Positions 23,800 through 34,800 of a stretch of 64,000 nt of DNA are shown piece after piece (the first letter of the stretch is position 1; every line of letters starts with the position of its first letter). Location of the stretch: positions 1 to 64,000 of the forward strand of contig KB722744.1 in the NCBI GenBank assembly GCA_000349905.1, read 5' to 3'. The position numbers and the translations under genes are program-made. The stretch is from Volvariella volvacea V23. Lineage: Eukaryota > Basidiomycota > Agaricomycetes > Agaricales > Pluteaceae. Under the pieces are notes generated by a model. That model had not been told where the DNA came from and did not search any database. It was given only the letters and a program-made list of their open reading frames with translations.

Positions 23800-23947
23800 A
23801 CATTGTATGTACGAGCGTCAACGAGATTTAATGAGGAATTGTAATGGGTCATGTAGGATTGGAGGAATGATGTATTTGAAATTCGGTCTCCTGTATAGTT
23901 GTAGATGAATATCATTCCCTCTGTCTTGCATCTTATCTTTGCGCTCG

Positions 23948-24320
23948 AATTGACTCCCACGGCCATCAAGCAAAGATTGTTATCAGGGCTGAAACCCCTT
24001 CAAACTCTGCATATCTGGACTGGAAAGGCTGCACTGTCAGTTTGCGGCGTGGAAGGCATTATCCCTTGGACTGCAGTGAAGGACAAAAGACTGTCAAGTT
24101 GAAGATGCTTATCGTCAGAACAACACACAATGAGGTATTTGGCATAGATCACTTCTAATGAATCACTTATCCAATATTCCAGAACGGGGGATCATCGTCA
24201 TAAAATAGACTCGCGGATCCCTTACGTTTCATAAAATGAAATACTGAGGGTTCATTAAATTAAGACATAACAGTCAATCGTACCAATGTGCTAGAAGTGG
24301 CGAACCCATGACCTCGTTGT
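23948..24320. repeat. Duplicated upstream DNA, copy 1
   Basis: This non-coding stretch matches 25324-25655: shared words include ACTCCCAC, CTTATCGTCAGAACAAC, CATAAAATAGAC and CAACCCATGAC/CGAACCCATGAC in the same order. It precedes Cys-rich gene A as copy 2 precedes gene B, so gene and upstream region were duplicated together. Confidence 0.75.
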
Positions 24321-24457
24321 GGCGTATGAGGCATACGATAACGAGTTGGTTAGAATCAAGGTAAGGAGATAAAAAAAGGACGTTGGAGCGCTCATCCACT
24401 CCTCAAATAGCCCAAGGTAATGAGTTCATCTCTTGGGGACTCTATTGGTACATCGCC

Positions 24458-25239
24458 ATGCCTCATCCTACAGCGAAATATCTCCGCTCCTCACTAACTT
24501 GCTCGCTTATATTGGTTATAGCCGCGTCCGTCCTCTATGCTACGCCTAGCTTTGTTGTTGAGGCAAGAAGACCTGCTGAAGGAAATGGATTGTACCACGC
24601 TAAACATGGTGGCTGGTTGAAGAGAGATCGATCCCAGTCGATCCCAGGACTCCTCGTTGGCCGACAGCAGTCCCAGTGCGGGTCCTTTCAGCAACGATGC
24701 CATCGAGGCTGCTGCAATAGGACGGAAGACTGTTGTCCAGGTTTGATCCAATCTACACTGTGAAATTCATATTGTTTATATACCTTACTACGATAGACAG
24801 TGCTTGTTGTGATTCTTCGTGAGTCTCTTTAGGCCACTAGGGGGCATGCCTGATACCATCTACAATGCATAACGCATCACAGGACTAGGTGTCAACTCTC
24901 AAACATTCCCGGCGTCTACGGTTGCTGTCCACTTGGGGAAACTTGCACCGGAGACTTGGAAGGGTGCAGCGTTGCAGGGACGGCGCCATGCGTCGACAAT
25001 CCGAACTATTGCTGTGGTACGTCTATTGTTATTCCTTCTTATCACCCCACGTCTTACGATGTGGAGTGCATATAGAGAGCGGAAGCCCTATTGTCACCAC
25101 CACTCGCCGCAGTTCTACGACTTCTACTCTGGGTCCGTCACCAACACGCCCATTTGGAGGCGGGGTAGTGTGTAGCCGATGCCAAAGTTTTTCTTGGGCT
25201 CTGTTTAGCATGGCTATGGTCTTAGTAGTTGTCCTTTAA
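24458..25239 (+). CDS. Cys-rich, membrane-anchored secreted protein A, 200 aa
   Basis: Four exons: 24458-24740, 24797-24818 (22 bases), 24883-25016, 25076-25239. A signal peptide (core TCSLILVIAASVLYATP) is followed by a short pro-like segment with GLYHAKHGGWLKR and a Gly-Arg-Gln-Gln site. Then comes a Cys-rich module with the spacing of small disulfide-rich domains: CGSFQQRCHRGCCNRTEDCC, CCDSSTRCQLSNIPGVYGCC and CSVAGTAPCVDNPNYCC. A short Ser/Thr stretch leads to a C-terminal hydrophobic helix (SWALFSMAMVLVVVL) at the very end, fitting a tail anchor or GPI-type signal. It is a tandem paralogue of gene B but lacks B's beta-rich middle domain. Probably a cell-surface protein of unknown role. 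Confidence 0.82.
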
Positions 25240-25323
25240 CCGCAAGTGGAACGACTGGTCGTCTGTTCTTGATAAATGACTAGGTGCAATATAGTTGTAT
25301 TTTGACCAAATCTTGTTGAGGCA

Positions 25324-25655
25324 CGAATTAACTCCCACAGCCAACAAACAGGTATCTTTATCGGGACTGCCCTTCAACATTTGGAGCATCTACGTTAGGA
25401 CACAGAACGTCGCTCCATCAGTCTGTGGCACAGAAGGTGTCATTGGCCCAACTGCAGGGCAAAGGCTGGTGACCTTGAAGATCCTTATCGTCAGAACAAC
25501 CCCCAGAGAAGTATGTGGCATAGGTCTAGAACAGGGGTTTATCACCATAAAATAGACCATTGCATGCCATACGATGAAATGCCAAGAATCCGTTAAATTA
25601 AAGCCCAACAGCTAGTTGTACCAACATTCTAGAATATGGGCAACCCATGACAGGT
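25324..25655. repeat. Duplicated upstream DNA, copy 2
   Basis: Second copy of the stretch at 23948-24320, in direct orientation; it ends shortly before gene B. A GATAAAAGG at 25671-25679 and a GATAAAAAAAGG at 24367 sit at matching places and may be TATA-like elements of the two genes. Confidence 0.75.
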
Positions 25656-25737
25656 ATGCGGCAAAAGCGGGATAAAAGGTAGGACGTCGAGCCCTCACCA
25701 GCTCCCCAGATAGCGTTGGGATAATTGGCGAACTGCC

Positions 25738-27167
25738 ATGTTCAATCCTGCAGCGAAATATCTGCCCTCATTGCTATTCTACTCGCTTATATTAGCCACT
25801 GCGACCCCCGTTCTCTGTGCTGCGCCCAACATCGCTTTCGAGGCGAGTAAGCCAGCTGAAGGGACTGGGTTGTACCATGCTAAACATGGTGGCTGGCTGA
25901 GGAGTCCCCAATCTCGTTCGATACCTGGACTCCTCACTGGCCGACAGCAGCCCACGTGCGGGTCCTTCCAATACCAATGCCACCAAGGCTGCTGCAACAG
26001 GGCGTACGATTGTTGTCCAGGTATGGTCACGCCTACGCTGCGAGATTGATGGCAGTCGCTAACACATGGAGTCCACGACAGATGGCGCTTGTTGCGGGAT
26101 TTCGTGAGTCTCCCTGATCATTGAGAAGGGTATGCGTCTCGTGATGCATAGTATTCTCTAGGTACAGGTGTCACCTCACGAATATTCCTGGTGTATACGG
26201 ATGCTGCCCGCTGGGGCAAATCTGCACTGGAGAACTAACAGGAGAATGCAGCGTCCCAGGAACACTCCCTTGTGCTGATAATCCGAACTATTGCTGTGGT
26301 GCGTCCATTGTCAATCACTCTTACCACCCCCTCCCTGCCTTACCATTTGAACTATATATAGAGGACGGAATTCCTCTTACTACCACTCGCCGCAGCACTA
26401 CGACATCGCGAGTCCCAACCCCAACCCCAACTTTTACAACAAGCAGCCGACTGACGACCTTCGCCGAAAGTCTCCCAACACCTCCCCCTGGATTCACATA
26501 CAAATCCGTCGACGGGGACAGCCCTGATCTCCTCTACGCCGGTTCCTCATGGCAGGCAGTTTATTCCAGCTGCGGAGGGTCCTCTGGCGGGAGGCAAACC
26601 AAAGTGGAGAGGCATGCTATCCGGTACTCCTTTAAAGGCAGGTTCATGCACGTCCAAGGCGACGTTCTACATGATCACCCTCGTGCTTGTAGGGAGAGCA
26701 ATATATCTTTACGCGTCCAGCTACAACGCCCACTGGAGTGTCTTCTACGGCGAGGTGAGAACGACATTCGGTGACGCGAATGCGTCTGTCGTTGGGGTTG
26801 CGAAAAACTGCACAATCACTTGGGCGGCAGAAGGATTAGATGCAACCGTCATGACGACGATAACCATAGAGGTGTATGGTCCACAGATCCAATCTGGCGT
26901 GGACGATTTTATGTTCGAGTTCAACAACCTCCAGTGAGCTGAATTGTGTCATCCATATGGGACCAAGTGTGCTAACGAGCTGCCCATAGAGTAGCTGTTC
27001 AAGAAGCAACGATGGGACCGGTTTCAACCACGGCTGGCCCTACAAGAAGTTCACCTGCGGCAGGGGTGCCAACATCTCCATTTGCAAGTAGGGCAGAGTG
27101 TATCCGATGCCAGAACATTGCATGGGCTCTGTTCGTTGCAGCTGTTGCTTTGGTAGTCATTAGTTGA
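25738..27167 (+). CDS. Cys-rich, membrane-anchored secreted protein B with beta-rich domain, 378 aa
   Basis: Six exons: 25738-26020, 26082-26103 (22 bases), 26162-26298, 26362-26637, 26693-26933, 26990-27167. Exons 1 and 2 have the same lengths as in gene A. Signal peptide (LLFYSLILATATPVLCAAP), GLYHAKHGGWL segment, then the Cys-rich module (CGSFQYQCHQGCCNRAYDCC, HLTNIPGVYGCCPLGQICTG, LPCADNPNYCC). A Thr/Pro linker follows. A beta-rich domain of about 120 residues begins near DGDSPDLLYAGSSW and includes IRYSFKGRAIYLYASSYNAH and VDDFMFEFNNLQ, recalling carbohydrate-binding-like ectodomains of fungal membrane proteins. The last exon ends in a hydrophobic helix (IAWALFVAAVALVVIS). The intron at 26638 is best modelled with a GC donor (AAAG|GCAGGT). 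Role unknown. Confidence 0.78.
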
Positions 27168-27533
27168 CCAGCTGCAAAAGGAGTGATTGGTTTACGTTGC
27201 TTGTAAAATAAATAAGTGTAACACAACCCATTTGTAGGGAGTGGATCGTGTAGGAAATGCAGTAATTTTGCGTGCCACTGTCGGATATAATATCCCCGTT
27301 TCACACTAACTACATGGCGCTGAGGCTACGGCAGTACTCGAGAATTCCAATAAAAGATATATCATTCAAGTACAGTCCGTACATAGTGTCCAGAAGGCAG
27401 GAAACGTACCAAAAAATCCTGCTAAATTCACACCATGGTGTCTCCTCACTGCCCAGAACCCGGACTGCTAGCACGCATAATCAGTGTTAATATCCGCAAT
27501 GGGTCTCTCAACTTCAAACCCAAACACGGCGGC

Positions 27534-28252
27534 TTAGTATCTGTATCGGGTAGAATAATCTATAGTTGAGGTGAGTATCTGAAAATTACTGAGCAACGTA
27601 GCAAAGGACGTACCTTTGGGAGAGACAACCAAACCACGGCCCTTTGATGCACCTCGGTACACAGTCTCAATGATATCGATCAGCTATAAGGAACAGCATG
27701 AGCCCTGGATGTAATGTTATAACGATAGTAGTCCGTACTTCTTGCTTATTATCCATTGCCCAGTTGCTGGGCGGAGCCAGGTAATTAGCGCTTCTGGTAG
27801 CGAACAGAAGCATGGAGAGCTTACATTTTATTGTTGTTACCCGTCCCAAGATCGATCATAATATGTTTATTGCTTCGTGGGTGATACACAAGTATCAGGA
27901 TCCCTCGGTTCCGCTCACTCAAGGGCGATGTACGTACCGATAAAAGAACATTACCGTGCAAGGATCGTACAACTCATACATCTGTCGAATCGCATTCGTT
28001 AGTTAGTAATGCGGCGCACGGGAACAGCATCATCCGTACCTTGTTGAAGTCTGGTACTTCCGTGATGTCCACCAGATAAATGACAGCAAAATTCTGGACC
28101 TTTTCTGCGACTGAGTAGAGCGTCTCATCCATGGTCATGCATTGAGGGTCCCAATCGTGACCGAATCTGATGACAACGACTCGATCTTCCTCGGATTTGA
28201 TGGCTTCGTCGACGTGCCAGCCAGAAGGCAAGTGAGGGAGGAAATAGGACAT
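27534..28252 (-). CDS. DIB1: DIB1 / Dim1, U5 snRNP thioredoxin-like protein, 142 aa
   Basis: Six exons on the minus strand: 28252-28040, 27981-27938, 27872-27825, 27766-27739, 27683-27614, 27559-27534. The result is the expected 142 aa. MSYFLPHLPSGWHVDEAI, VVVIRFGHDWDPQCMTMDE, FAVIYLVDITEVPDFNK, MYELYDPCTVMFFYRNKH, MIDLGTGNNNKINWAMDNK and the tail DYSTRYRY are the signatures of this extremely conserved family. The protein has a thioredoxin fold without redox Cys and is a component of the U4/U6.U5 tri-snRNP needed for pre-mRNA splicing in the nucleus. The last exon codes for only eight residues and is easy to miss. Confidence 0.97.
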
Positions 28253-28954
28253 TGTGTGTGACTGCTGGTGCTACGATCGACCGGAGAGAGGCTGGGAGAG
28301 TGGTGGAGAGAACAGGGGTAAACCAAACAAAGCCAATGGCCTGGGAAATACACAAATGCAAATAAATCAAGTAATTGAGCGTTCCTGTCAGGCAAGGCAC
28401 ACCGGCAAAGGGTCCCTGAAGAAATGGGCGTCCGCACTGTGGATCGCGCTTGTCTAATCCCCGCGATGCGCAGCTTATCGTCGTCGAAAAGCGCGACTCA
28501 TGCGCAAGCACCCGCTCTTGGGTGTCAATCCACAGCTCGCGGCGCATCCACCGATTAATGCCTTTCTTTTGTATTTTTTGCCTCATGGCAAGTTCTCAGG
28601 GCCGCCTCAATTACACGCGCATTCCGTGTCGCCTCTTTCGCTCTTATCCCACCCAACGACCTACTCAACGACCGACATACGTCAGGCACCAAGATTTGGC
28701 GCTACTACTCGCTTTCAAGGCACAAACCATAGCCTTTGCCGCTTGTATCCACTTTCGGAGGGCGCCTATAACATAACAAACATTGTTGAAGATCTCGTAA
28801 TCCCTTTATTCACCCTCACACAACCTTGTCAATCTCTCTGGCAACCGGTGGTCTGGAATCGAAAATTGCCAGAACGCCCGAACCTTCTATTCGCAACGCC
28901 ATGCCGCCAGACATATTCACAACCGATCCCCCTCGTCACTCGTGTAGCGCGAAC

Positions 28955-30641
28955 ATGAGTCCAGCTAACCATTCCCGAATATCGACCCTGAAACGCTCCG
29001 TCAGGCTGTTCTCATTCTTCACTATCCTGAATTTTTTGGCGTTTGGCTGCCTCCCTACTGTCAGAGCCCAGCATCCTGACGTCGTTCCTGGAGAGCCATT
29101 TGCACCTTCGCCCCAGCGCGCAGACGTACCTGAAACTCTGCTACAACCGTTGATTTACCGACCGATCTCTCCGACCGTCCATGCAGAGTTCCGACGAGGT
29201 ATTGCAGGTGCTGGAGTAGGGTCTGCTGTGATTAGGGGTCTGTTGTCGCCATCTGAGCAGATACAGGGAGACCTGAGGGGAGAGGGTGATGGGATGTGGA
29301 GTGGGAATAACCATTTGAGCAAAAAACACAAGACAAAACGGCAATACTGCCCTTTGAATTATGGACTATGCACAAATCACGGGGAGTGCTGCCCAATAGG
29401 CGGGAGGTGCTGTGATTTCAGTAATGTCCTTCCTTTTCGTCTCTGCATCAACTTTAGAACTCATTTCCTCCAGGCTGCTGCGACGCGGGGTCGTGGTGTT
29501 ATGCATCAGGTATGACCGTAATTCCTTCGTAGCCCGGGATTTGGATTTGACAGGTTGTTCTATCCTGTAGGGTGCTGTAGGAATGACGAGTTTGGCTGTG
29601 AAAGCAACAGTTGTTGCCCAAATGGCTCATCGTGTTGCAGAGGTGGCGGATGCTGTCCTTCAACGTAAGAGGCTTCCATTTCTACGCTGCTCTCATCGTT
29701 ATTCACGTGTATTATCACGCGTTGTTGCCTTATTGCACCTCCGACAGCGCATATTGTTCCATAAGTACAAGCGGTCAAGTGGGTTGCTGCCCAAACGGCC
29801 AAGTATGTGCCGGCTCAGCAGGGCAATGCACAACACCAGGTTATGTTCCCTGCACAAATGAGGCTTTCTGTTGCCGTAAGTACACCAATACTCATTCTGC
29901 TACGCATCTCACATCATGCATGCCGCAGCGTCCGGGACGATCTGTTTTAGAGACGACGCCGGAGAGCCACGATGTAGATTTCCTCCGGAATCAAGCGGTG
30001 CTTCCGGTAGTGGTTCTGCAACTGCGACTAGCGCTAGCACAAGTAGCTCTGCTGCGTTGGGCTCGACTTCCGGTCCACCCGCTTCGGGTTCGGGTATTCT
30101 AACTGGTGTATCGGGAGGTGCGGTTCCCACCAGCAATGTACCAGGTTAGTAACACCTTGAACCAAGTAAATGTGTCCATGACACTGACCTGGGCACTTTA
30201 TTAATTCTCCCACCTCTATCGTCTCGTTACAATATGCACCTCATTTCCTCTATGCTTGACAACATGACGTTGGAATTGGCACCACGCTCGTGGTGTACAA
30301 TCCCTCATCTCAACCAAATTGACAACGTAGGTGAAAATCTCCTTCCAAGTGTAATAACTGCATCTACGTCCTCATCAGGCGTCAAAACCACTTTGGAACC
30401 CCAACCCGAATCAGGCGCAGATCAAGCCTCATCCGCTTCGCGAGTCCAGTTGCCTACGTTCAGCTCTTTGTTTCGCGTTTTCTCGCGTTCGTGTTCACAA
30501 CATCAATCTTCCGCATGTGTGCTCCTCGAATCTCAGGCCGTTGCAAGCTCGTTATCCTTGTTTATAGTAACACTATCCTCAATAATACCCATCACAATAC
30601 CCGCTTTCCTTGCTATGTGTCTATTACGGACTATGTCATGA
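28955..30641 (+). CDS. Cys-rich secreted or surface protein C, about 385 aa
   Basis: Proposed exons: 28955-29420, 29474-29509, 29571-29664, 29748-29875, 29929-30144, 30331-30641. Signal peptide around FTILNFLAFGCLPTVRAQ. A proline-rich pro-region is followed by a dibasic KRQ site and a long array of Cys pairs: YCPLNYGLCTNHGECCPIGG, SCCDAGSWCYAS, GCESNSCCPNGSSCC, GQVGCCPNGQVCAGSAGQC and GYVPCTNEAFCC. A Ser/Gly/Thr-rich linker follows. The last exon is less certain; it ends in a hydrophobic helix (about SSLSLFIVTLSSIIPITIPA) that would anchor the protein. The CCPxGxxC pattern recalls granulin-like repeats, but I cannot assign the family. An in-frame upstream ATG exists at 28826; 28955 was preferred because it directly precedes the signal peptide. 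Confidence 0.68.
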
Positions 30642-30971
30642 AACGCTCGCTGTCATCGCACGCTGTCTGTCCTCTAACTTTCGTTTGGTGTTCATCGATT
30701 ATGAATGTGGATATTGGAGCTTTATTTACTATGCAGATTGTTTATTGTTGGGTATATGATGTGAACAGGGGATGATTCTTACGATATGCTGGGTTGGTTA
30801 TATTACAGATCTGTGTTAGAAGTATTTGGGATGATGTTTGGGACCATGCGCTCGATAGAATAATACATGGACACTGGCAAGTGCCTCGTACATTCCAATT
30901 CCTCCGCGACGTGATGCTTTCTTGGCGGCTGATGTTGTTCAGTTGAAGGCACCCGCCCCTATGGTTCAGAT

Positions 30972-32651
30972 TCAAGTCCTGGATAGCTCCTCGACAACGC
31001 TACCCACAACCTCCCTCAACCGACTCAACCCACCTTCTGCAGCCTCACCACACGAAAACCTCACCACCAGCCTATTCAATCCCCACCCCCTCCGCCTTCT
31101 CTCCCCCAACCAACTCACAAACGCATCCAAGCACTCCGAGCCGCCAAACAAATCCCCCTCTGGGTCATCGGCGTTGTCTAAAACCAGAGTTTCAAGCCCG
31201 GGATAACAACTCGCGCGCATCTCGCAGCACTCTTCACAACCGCAAGATATCTTTTGTTGAATTTTAATCAGGTTCTTCGTCTCCCTGAAACAGGACGGCT
31301 TACACAGCGTAAGCAACTCTATAAGACGGTTAACGCCTCCAAGATAAAGCGTGGAGACATGGACGTGGTTCCTCGACGCGCGGAAGATTTCTGTGCACCG
31401 GACTGGTTTGTTCGATCTGCCGGTGAGACTGATCGAGTGGACACCCACGCCTGTGGTCTCGGCGGTGTAGATGAGGTTGCGCAAGAGCAGCGCGTGTTCG
31501 GAGGGGCTGAAGAGGGTCGGGCGGTTGGTGTCGTGCAAGTGGAAGAGGACGAGGTTGTTGTTGGCGGGGGTGGGCCCGAGTGCTGTGATGCTGAAGTAGT
31601 CTGCTTCCCATGAGAGGGAAAAGTGGTGGAGGTAGGCCCGGGGCTGGGGCTGTATATGTGACAGTGGATATCTTGGTTCTGGTGTTTTGAATGGGTTCGA
31701 GAGTTGTATCAACTTTGAGAGGACGAGCTCTGTGTCTTCCGGAGAGTGAGGGGAAATAGGAATGTCGACTTCTACGTGAGAAACCGAGGGGAAATCGAGG
31801 CAATCTACGACGGACCAAGGTACGAAGGCGATCTTTAATGATTGAAGGTTTGCCAATGTGATATGTTGGGGTTGAACCAAGTCGAAATCAAAGGGTCCAG
31901 AAATAGATAAATGACGGAGTCCAATGCGGCAGCGGTTGATCAAGAGCATTTGTTCGTCGGGGTCGATGTCTTCAAGGACGAGGGTATCGACAGACGGAAG
32001 CTGCAAAGGCAGAATCCAGTCCCACTTGTCCATTGAAGACGAGATGACGTGCAACTGGCGCAGCCTGGGCATGATAGCGGGCTCAACTGGCGCAGGTCGA
32101 TCAGGGCACTCTTCGAGGTCGAACCGGGAAAACTTGAGGACCTCTAGATGAGGAGCAGGTATGTTGTGCAGCGAAAGGACCCGCTTCCCGCTGTACCGCG
32201 GCCGGATGTGCAGTGAATGGATTCTGTGCATGTTGCGCGCGATGAGCTGGAACATCTCGTCGTACTCTGCTCTACTTGCCATTCCGGACCAGGTGTCGAG
32301 GTAGAGCGGCTGGTCTTTAGAGCGCTCGATGAACAGCTTGAACCATTGCAGATTCGTAGTCCATAGGTGGGTCCATAGAGACACATGACTGAGCGCTGTA
32401 TCCCTCCATTGCGCGCAAATGTGCGTGAGGGGAATCCAAGCAAAGATCCGAAAGGGTGCGGCGTTGATGAAGTACTCGGTGAGATAGTGCTCCGCGGCGG
32501 CGACGTGGTCGTCGACTATGTCTATCAGGATTCTGCAGATTAGCTCCGGTGGGAGTGATGAGATTGGTGCTAGTGCATTTTGGTGTCGTCGAGCTTTGAT
32601 CTCGATGCTGGCATCTGTAGTTTGGGGTGCGTGTTGGTGAGATGGCGCCAT
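30972..32651 (-). CDS. F-box protein, 559 aa, intronless
   Basis: Single-exon gene on the minus strand. Start chosen at MAPSHQHAPQ; the frame stays open 37 codons further upstream, but that part is low in coding character. The F-box lies at about residues 27-75 (ISSLPPELICRILIDIVDDH then FRIFAWIPLTHICAQWRDTA with the typical final Trp-Arg). Downstream are degenerate beta/leucine-rich repeats (PSVDTLVLEDIDPDEQML, GLRHLSISGPFDFDL). F-box proteins of this Agaricomycete type link targets to SCF ubiquitin ligases through Skp1. The target is unknown and the family is hugely expanded in mushrooms. Confidence 0.9.
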   Translation of the reverse strand: MAPSHQHAPQTTDASIEIKARRHQNALAPISSLPPELICRILIDIVDDHVAAAEHYLTEYFINAAPFRIFAWIPLTHICAQWRDTALSHVSLWTHLWTTNLQWFKLFIERSKDQPLYLDTWSGMASRAEYDEMFQLIARNMHRIHSLHIRPRYSGKRVLSLHNIPAPHLEVLKFSRFDLEECPDRPAPVEPAIMPRLRQLHVISSSMDKWDWILPLQLPSVDTLVLEDIDPDEQMLLINRCRIGLRHLSISGPFDFDLVQPQHITLANLQSLKIAFVPWSVVDCLDFPSVSHVEVDIPISPHSPEDTELVLSKLIQLSNPFKTPEPRYPLSHIQPQPRAYLHHFSLSWEADYFSITALGPTPANNNLVLFHLHDTNRPTLFSPSEHALLLRNLIYTAETTGVGVHSISLTGRSNKPVRCTEIFRASRNHVHVSTLYLGGVNRLIELLTLCKPSCFRETKNLIKIQQKISCGCEECCEMRASCYPGLETLVLDNADDPEGDLFGGSECLDAFVSWLGERRRRGWGLNRLVVRFSCGEAAEGGLSRLREVVGSVVEELSRT

Positions 32652-32994
32652 GAAGTTAAGCTCGAGCCTGACGCGAATACTAAATTGAGCGCGTGATCTG
32701 GGCGCGTTTGCATTTGGACACCGCGGTGTCCTGCACACAAAATCAGTATGAATGATCAACACGAAACTGAAGCAACACTTGTCCTTACATTGCTATAATA
32801 AATTCAATCCGACAACTAGTATACTATATACAAAAATAACCAGATCAAATCAAAAGATTGAAACCCAAGAACGACAGCAAATATGGTATAGAAAACGGTC
32901 AACCAAGGGACGAAATAAGCACCAGAGATAGGCATACAGACCACACACATTCAAAGCACCAGGGGTATCGACAATTCCATGTACATACGCGCAA

Positions 32995-34388
32995 CTACTT
33001 TCTTCTCTTTGCTGGGCTCTTCTTGGCCGAATGGGGCGAGTCCACTCTCCCTGTAGTTGTAGCACTGGACTTAGCGGCTTTTGAGTTTGGCGTTGAAGGC
33101 AATGTTGCTTGTTCCTGCCCTTGTCCTTGGCTCTGACTCTGGACTTGTTTCGTCGTCTTCTGTTGTGTCTTTTTCGCGTCATCGCCTCCACCGCGATGCA
33201 TGAGTCCAATGACGAGCGAACCGATACTCCCTGAGACGAGGAAGAGCACCCAGCGGGGTACTAGGATTGTGATGTTGTAGATTTTGGTGAGCCATGTCGC
33301 CAAAAAGTCCATGATGTATTCTCTGTAAATAGGATGGTTAATTGAGTGAAGAAAGAAGCGGAGCAGAGTAGAACGAAATAAAAGAGGTCTTGGGGTGCGT
33401 TACGGATGGGGAAATGTCGTTATCCGCGTCATGTCGCGAGCCGTGATGATTCACGCGGTTGCAGCAAAAAGTCACACGACATGACCCACTATCAAACAGC
33501 AAGAGAGATAAGGAGCATGGTTTACGAACCGTTCACCACCAGGAGCGAAGGAGGATGCCCAATGGGGGGTAGCCTTCCAGCCATCTGTGAGAAGGAACTG
33601 ACGAAGCGTCTCAGGCCTCAGCCGGAGGTTCTGAGCTCGGTAGAATCGTAGTGTTTGGCCTCGATCGTGCAGAATGACGAGGTAAGGCGCCCTACCCGCC
33701 AAGAGGTCGCGTGAGCATTAAGTCAATGGCAAGTTTGGGCTAGGACGTACTGCCAGAGTCCCCACTTGGTGGTGAGATAGGTAACGTTGAGGTAGTCGAT
33801 TCTGCCCCAACGAACGTGGGGTAGGTCACCCGCAATGAGGGTGTCGTTGTATGCGGTATCAAAGACCGAGTCCACTATTTTGGATAGGCCCTCTTGCTTG
33901 GAGGCAGTGACCGTTCTGTTGAATTTGACTAGTTAGTGCTTGAAGGTACGATAGGCGTCTTGCTCGACGTACACAACTAGAAGCCACAATCTATTCCTTT
34001 CCTCTTCCTCGCTCTCAAACTGCTCCCTTGCAATTACGTCTTCATAGTTGTCGTCCGTGATAAGTGGTATTCTCTCATCCCACATATTGTCAAATTGCGT
34101 GGCCAATCTCTCCGTGATATTGATTCCGAACCGCGCGAATAGCGCAACTGATGGTCTGGAGCCCAGGATATTCTTCATGTCGAATAAACTGCTTAGACTC
34201 TGCGGTCCTTGCTTGTCAGTGTGGCCATTGTTGGCGCTAGGATCGTAGGCAGTTGGTTGTGGAGCTACGGTGTCGTCTGCGGCAGGCACAGGCTCGCCCG
34301 GTGACCAGCCTGCGGAGAAGTATTGTGCATTCGCAAGAGTCGTGAAAGTGGTCGTCAACAGAGCGAAGGATATCGAAGAAAGCCTCAT
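32995..34388 (-). CDS. ER membrane thioredoxin-like protein without CxxC, 356 aa
   Basis: Four exons on the minus strand: 34388-33973, 33915-33751, 33691-33530, 33322-32995. A cleavable signal peptide (MRLSSISFALLTTTFTTLANA) is followed by a luminal region. Its second part has the strand order of a thioredoxin fold (RLWLLVV, WGRIDYLNVTYLTTKWGLWQ, APYLVILHDRGQTLRFYRA), with a cis-Pro position (QAPYLV) but no CxxC. A single membrane helix (NITILVPRWVLFLVSGSIGSL, shortened) precedes a basic, Gln/Lys-rich cytosolic tail ending KKSPAKRRK. This layout resembles type I TMX/EPS1-like ER proteins that have lost redox activity and act as chaperone or adaptor. Not assigned to a named family. Confidence 0.8.
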
Positions 34389-34800
34389 GGCAGCAGACTA
34401 TGGTGGTGGTTGGGTGGAAAGACGCGTAGTCGTTGAGAACCGAGGGGGGTGTGGGATGGCAGCATTGTTATTATTGTCTTTATTTTGAAATTGATTGATA
34501 GCGTCGGAACGGGGCTGATCTCAACCGCCCCTCAATTTGCTGGCACTCCTGCACCCGCTCTACGCTCCAATCGCAGAAACCCAGCATCTCGTCGGCGTGC
34601 GTCGCATACCACAAAAGACCACCCCAAGGCCAACATTCGCGGCGCCGCAAAGGTCTGAACCAAACTCAGACTCCCGCCACTCGCACGGCCACGTCGCACA
34701 ATCCGCCTTCGCGTTATTTCAATACCCGAGAGCAAAGAGTCTCACAATATCCCCACCGAGCCGCTCAAGCCTTGATCGTGGCGGGCTTTACTAAAGTGCG
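34389..34800. promoter_or_regulatory. Shared divergent promoter region
   Basis: 412 bases separate the start codons of the ER thioredoxin-like gene (minus) and KEX1 (plus). No clear TATA box is seen. Both products enter the secretory pathway, so shared control is possible but unproven. Confidence 0.35.
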
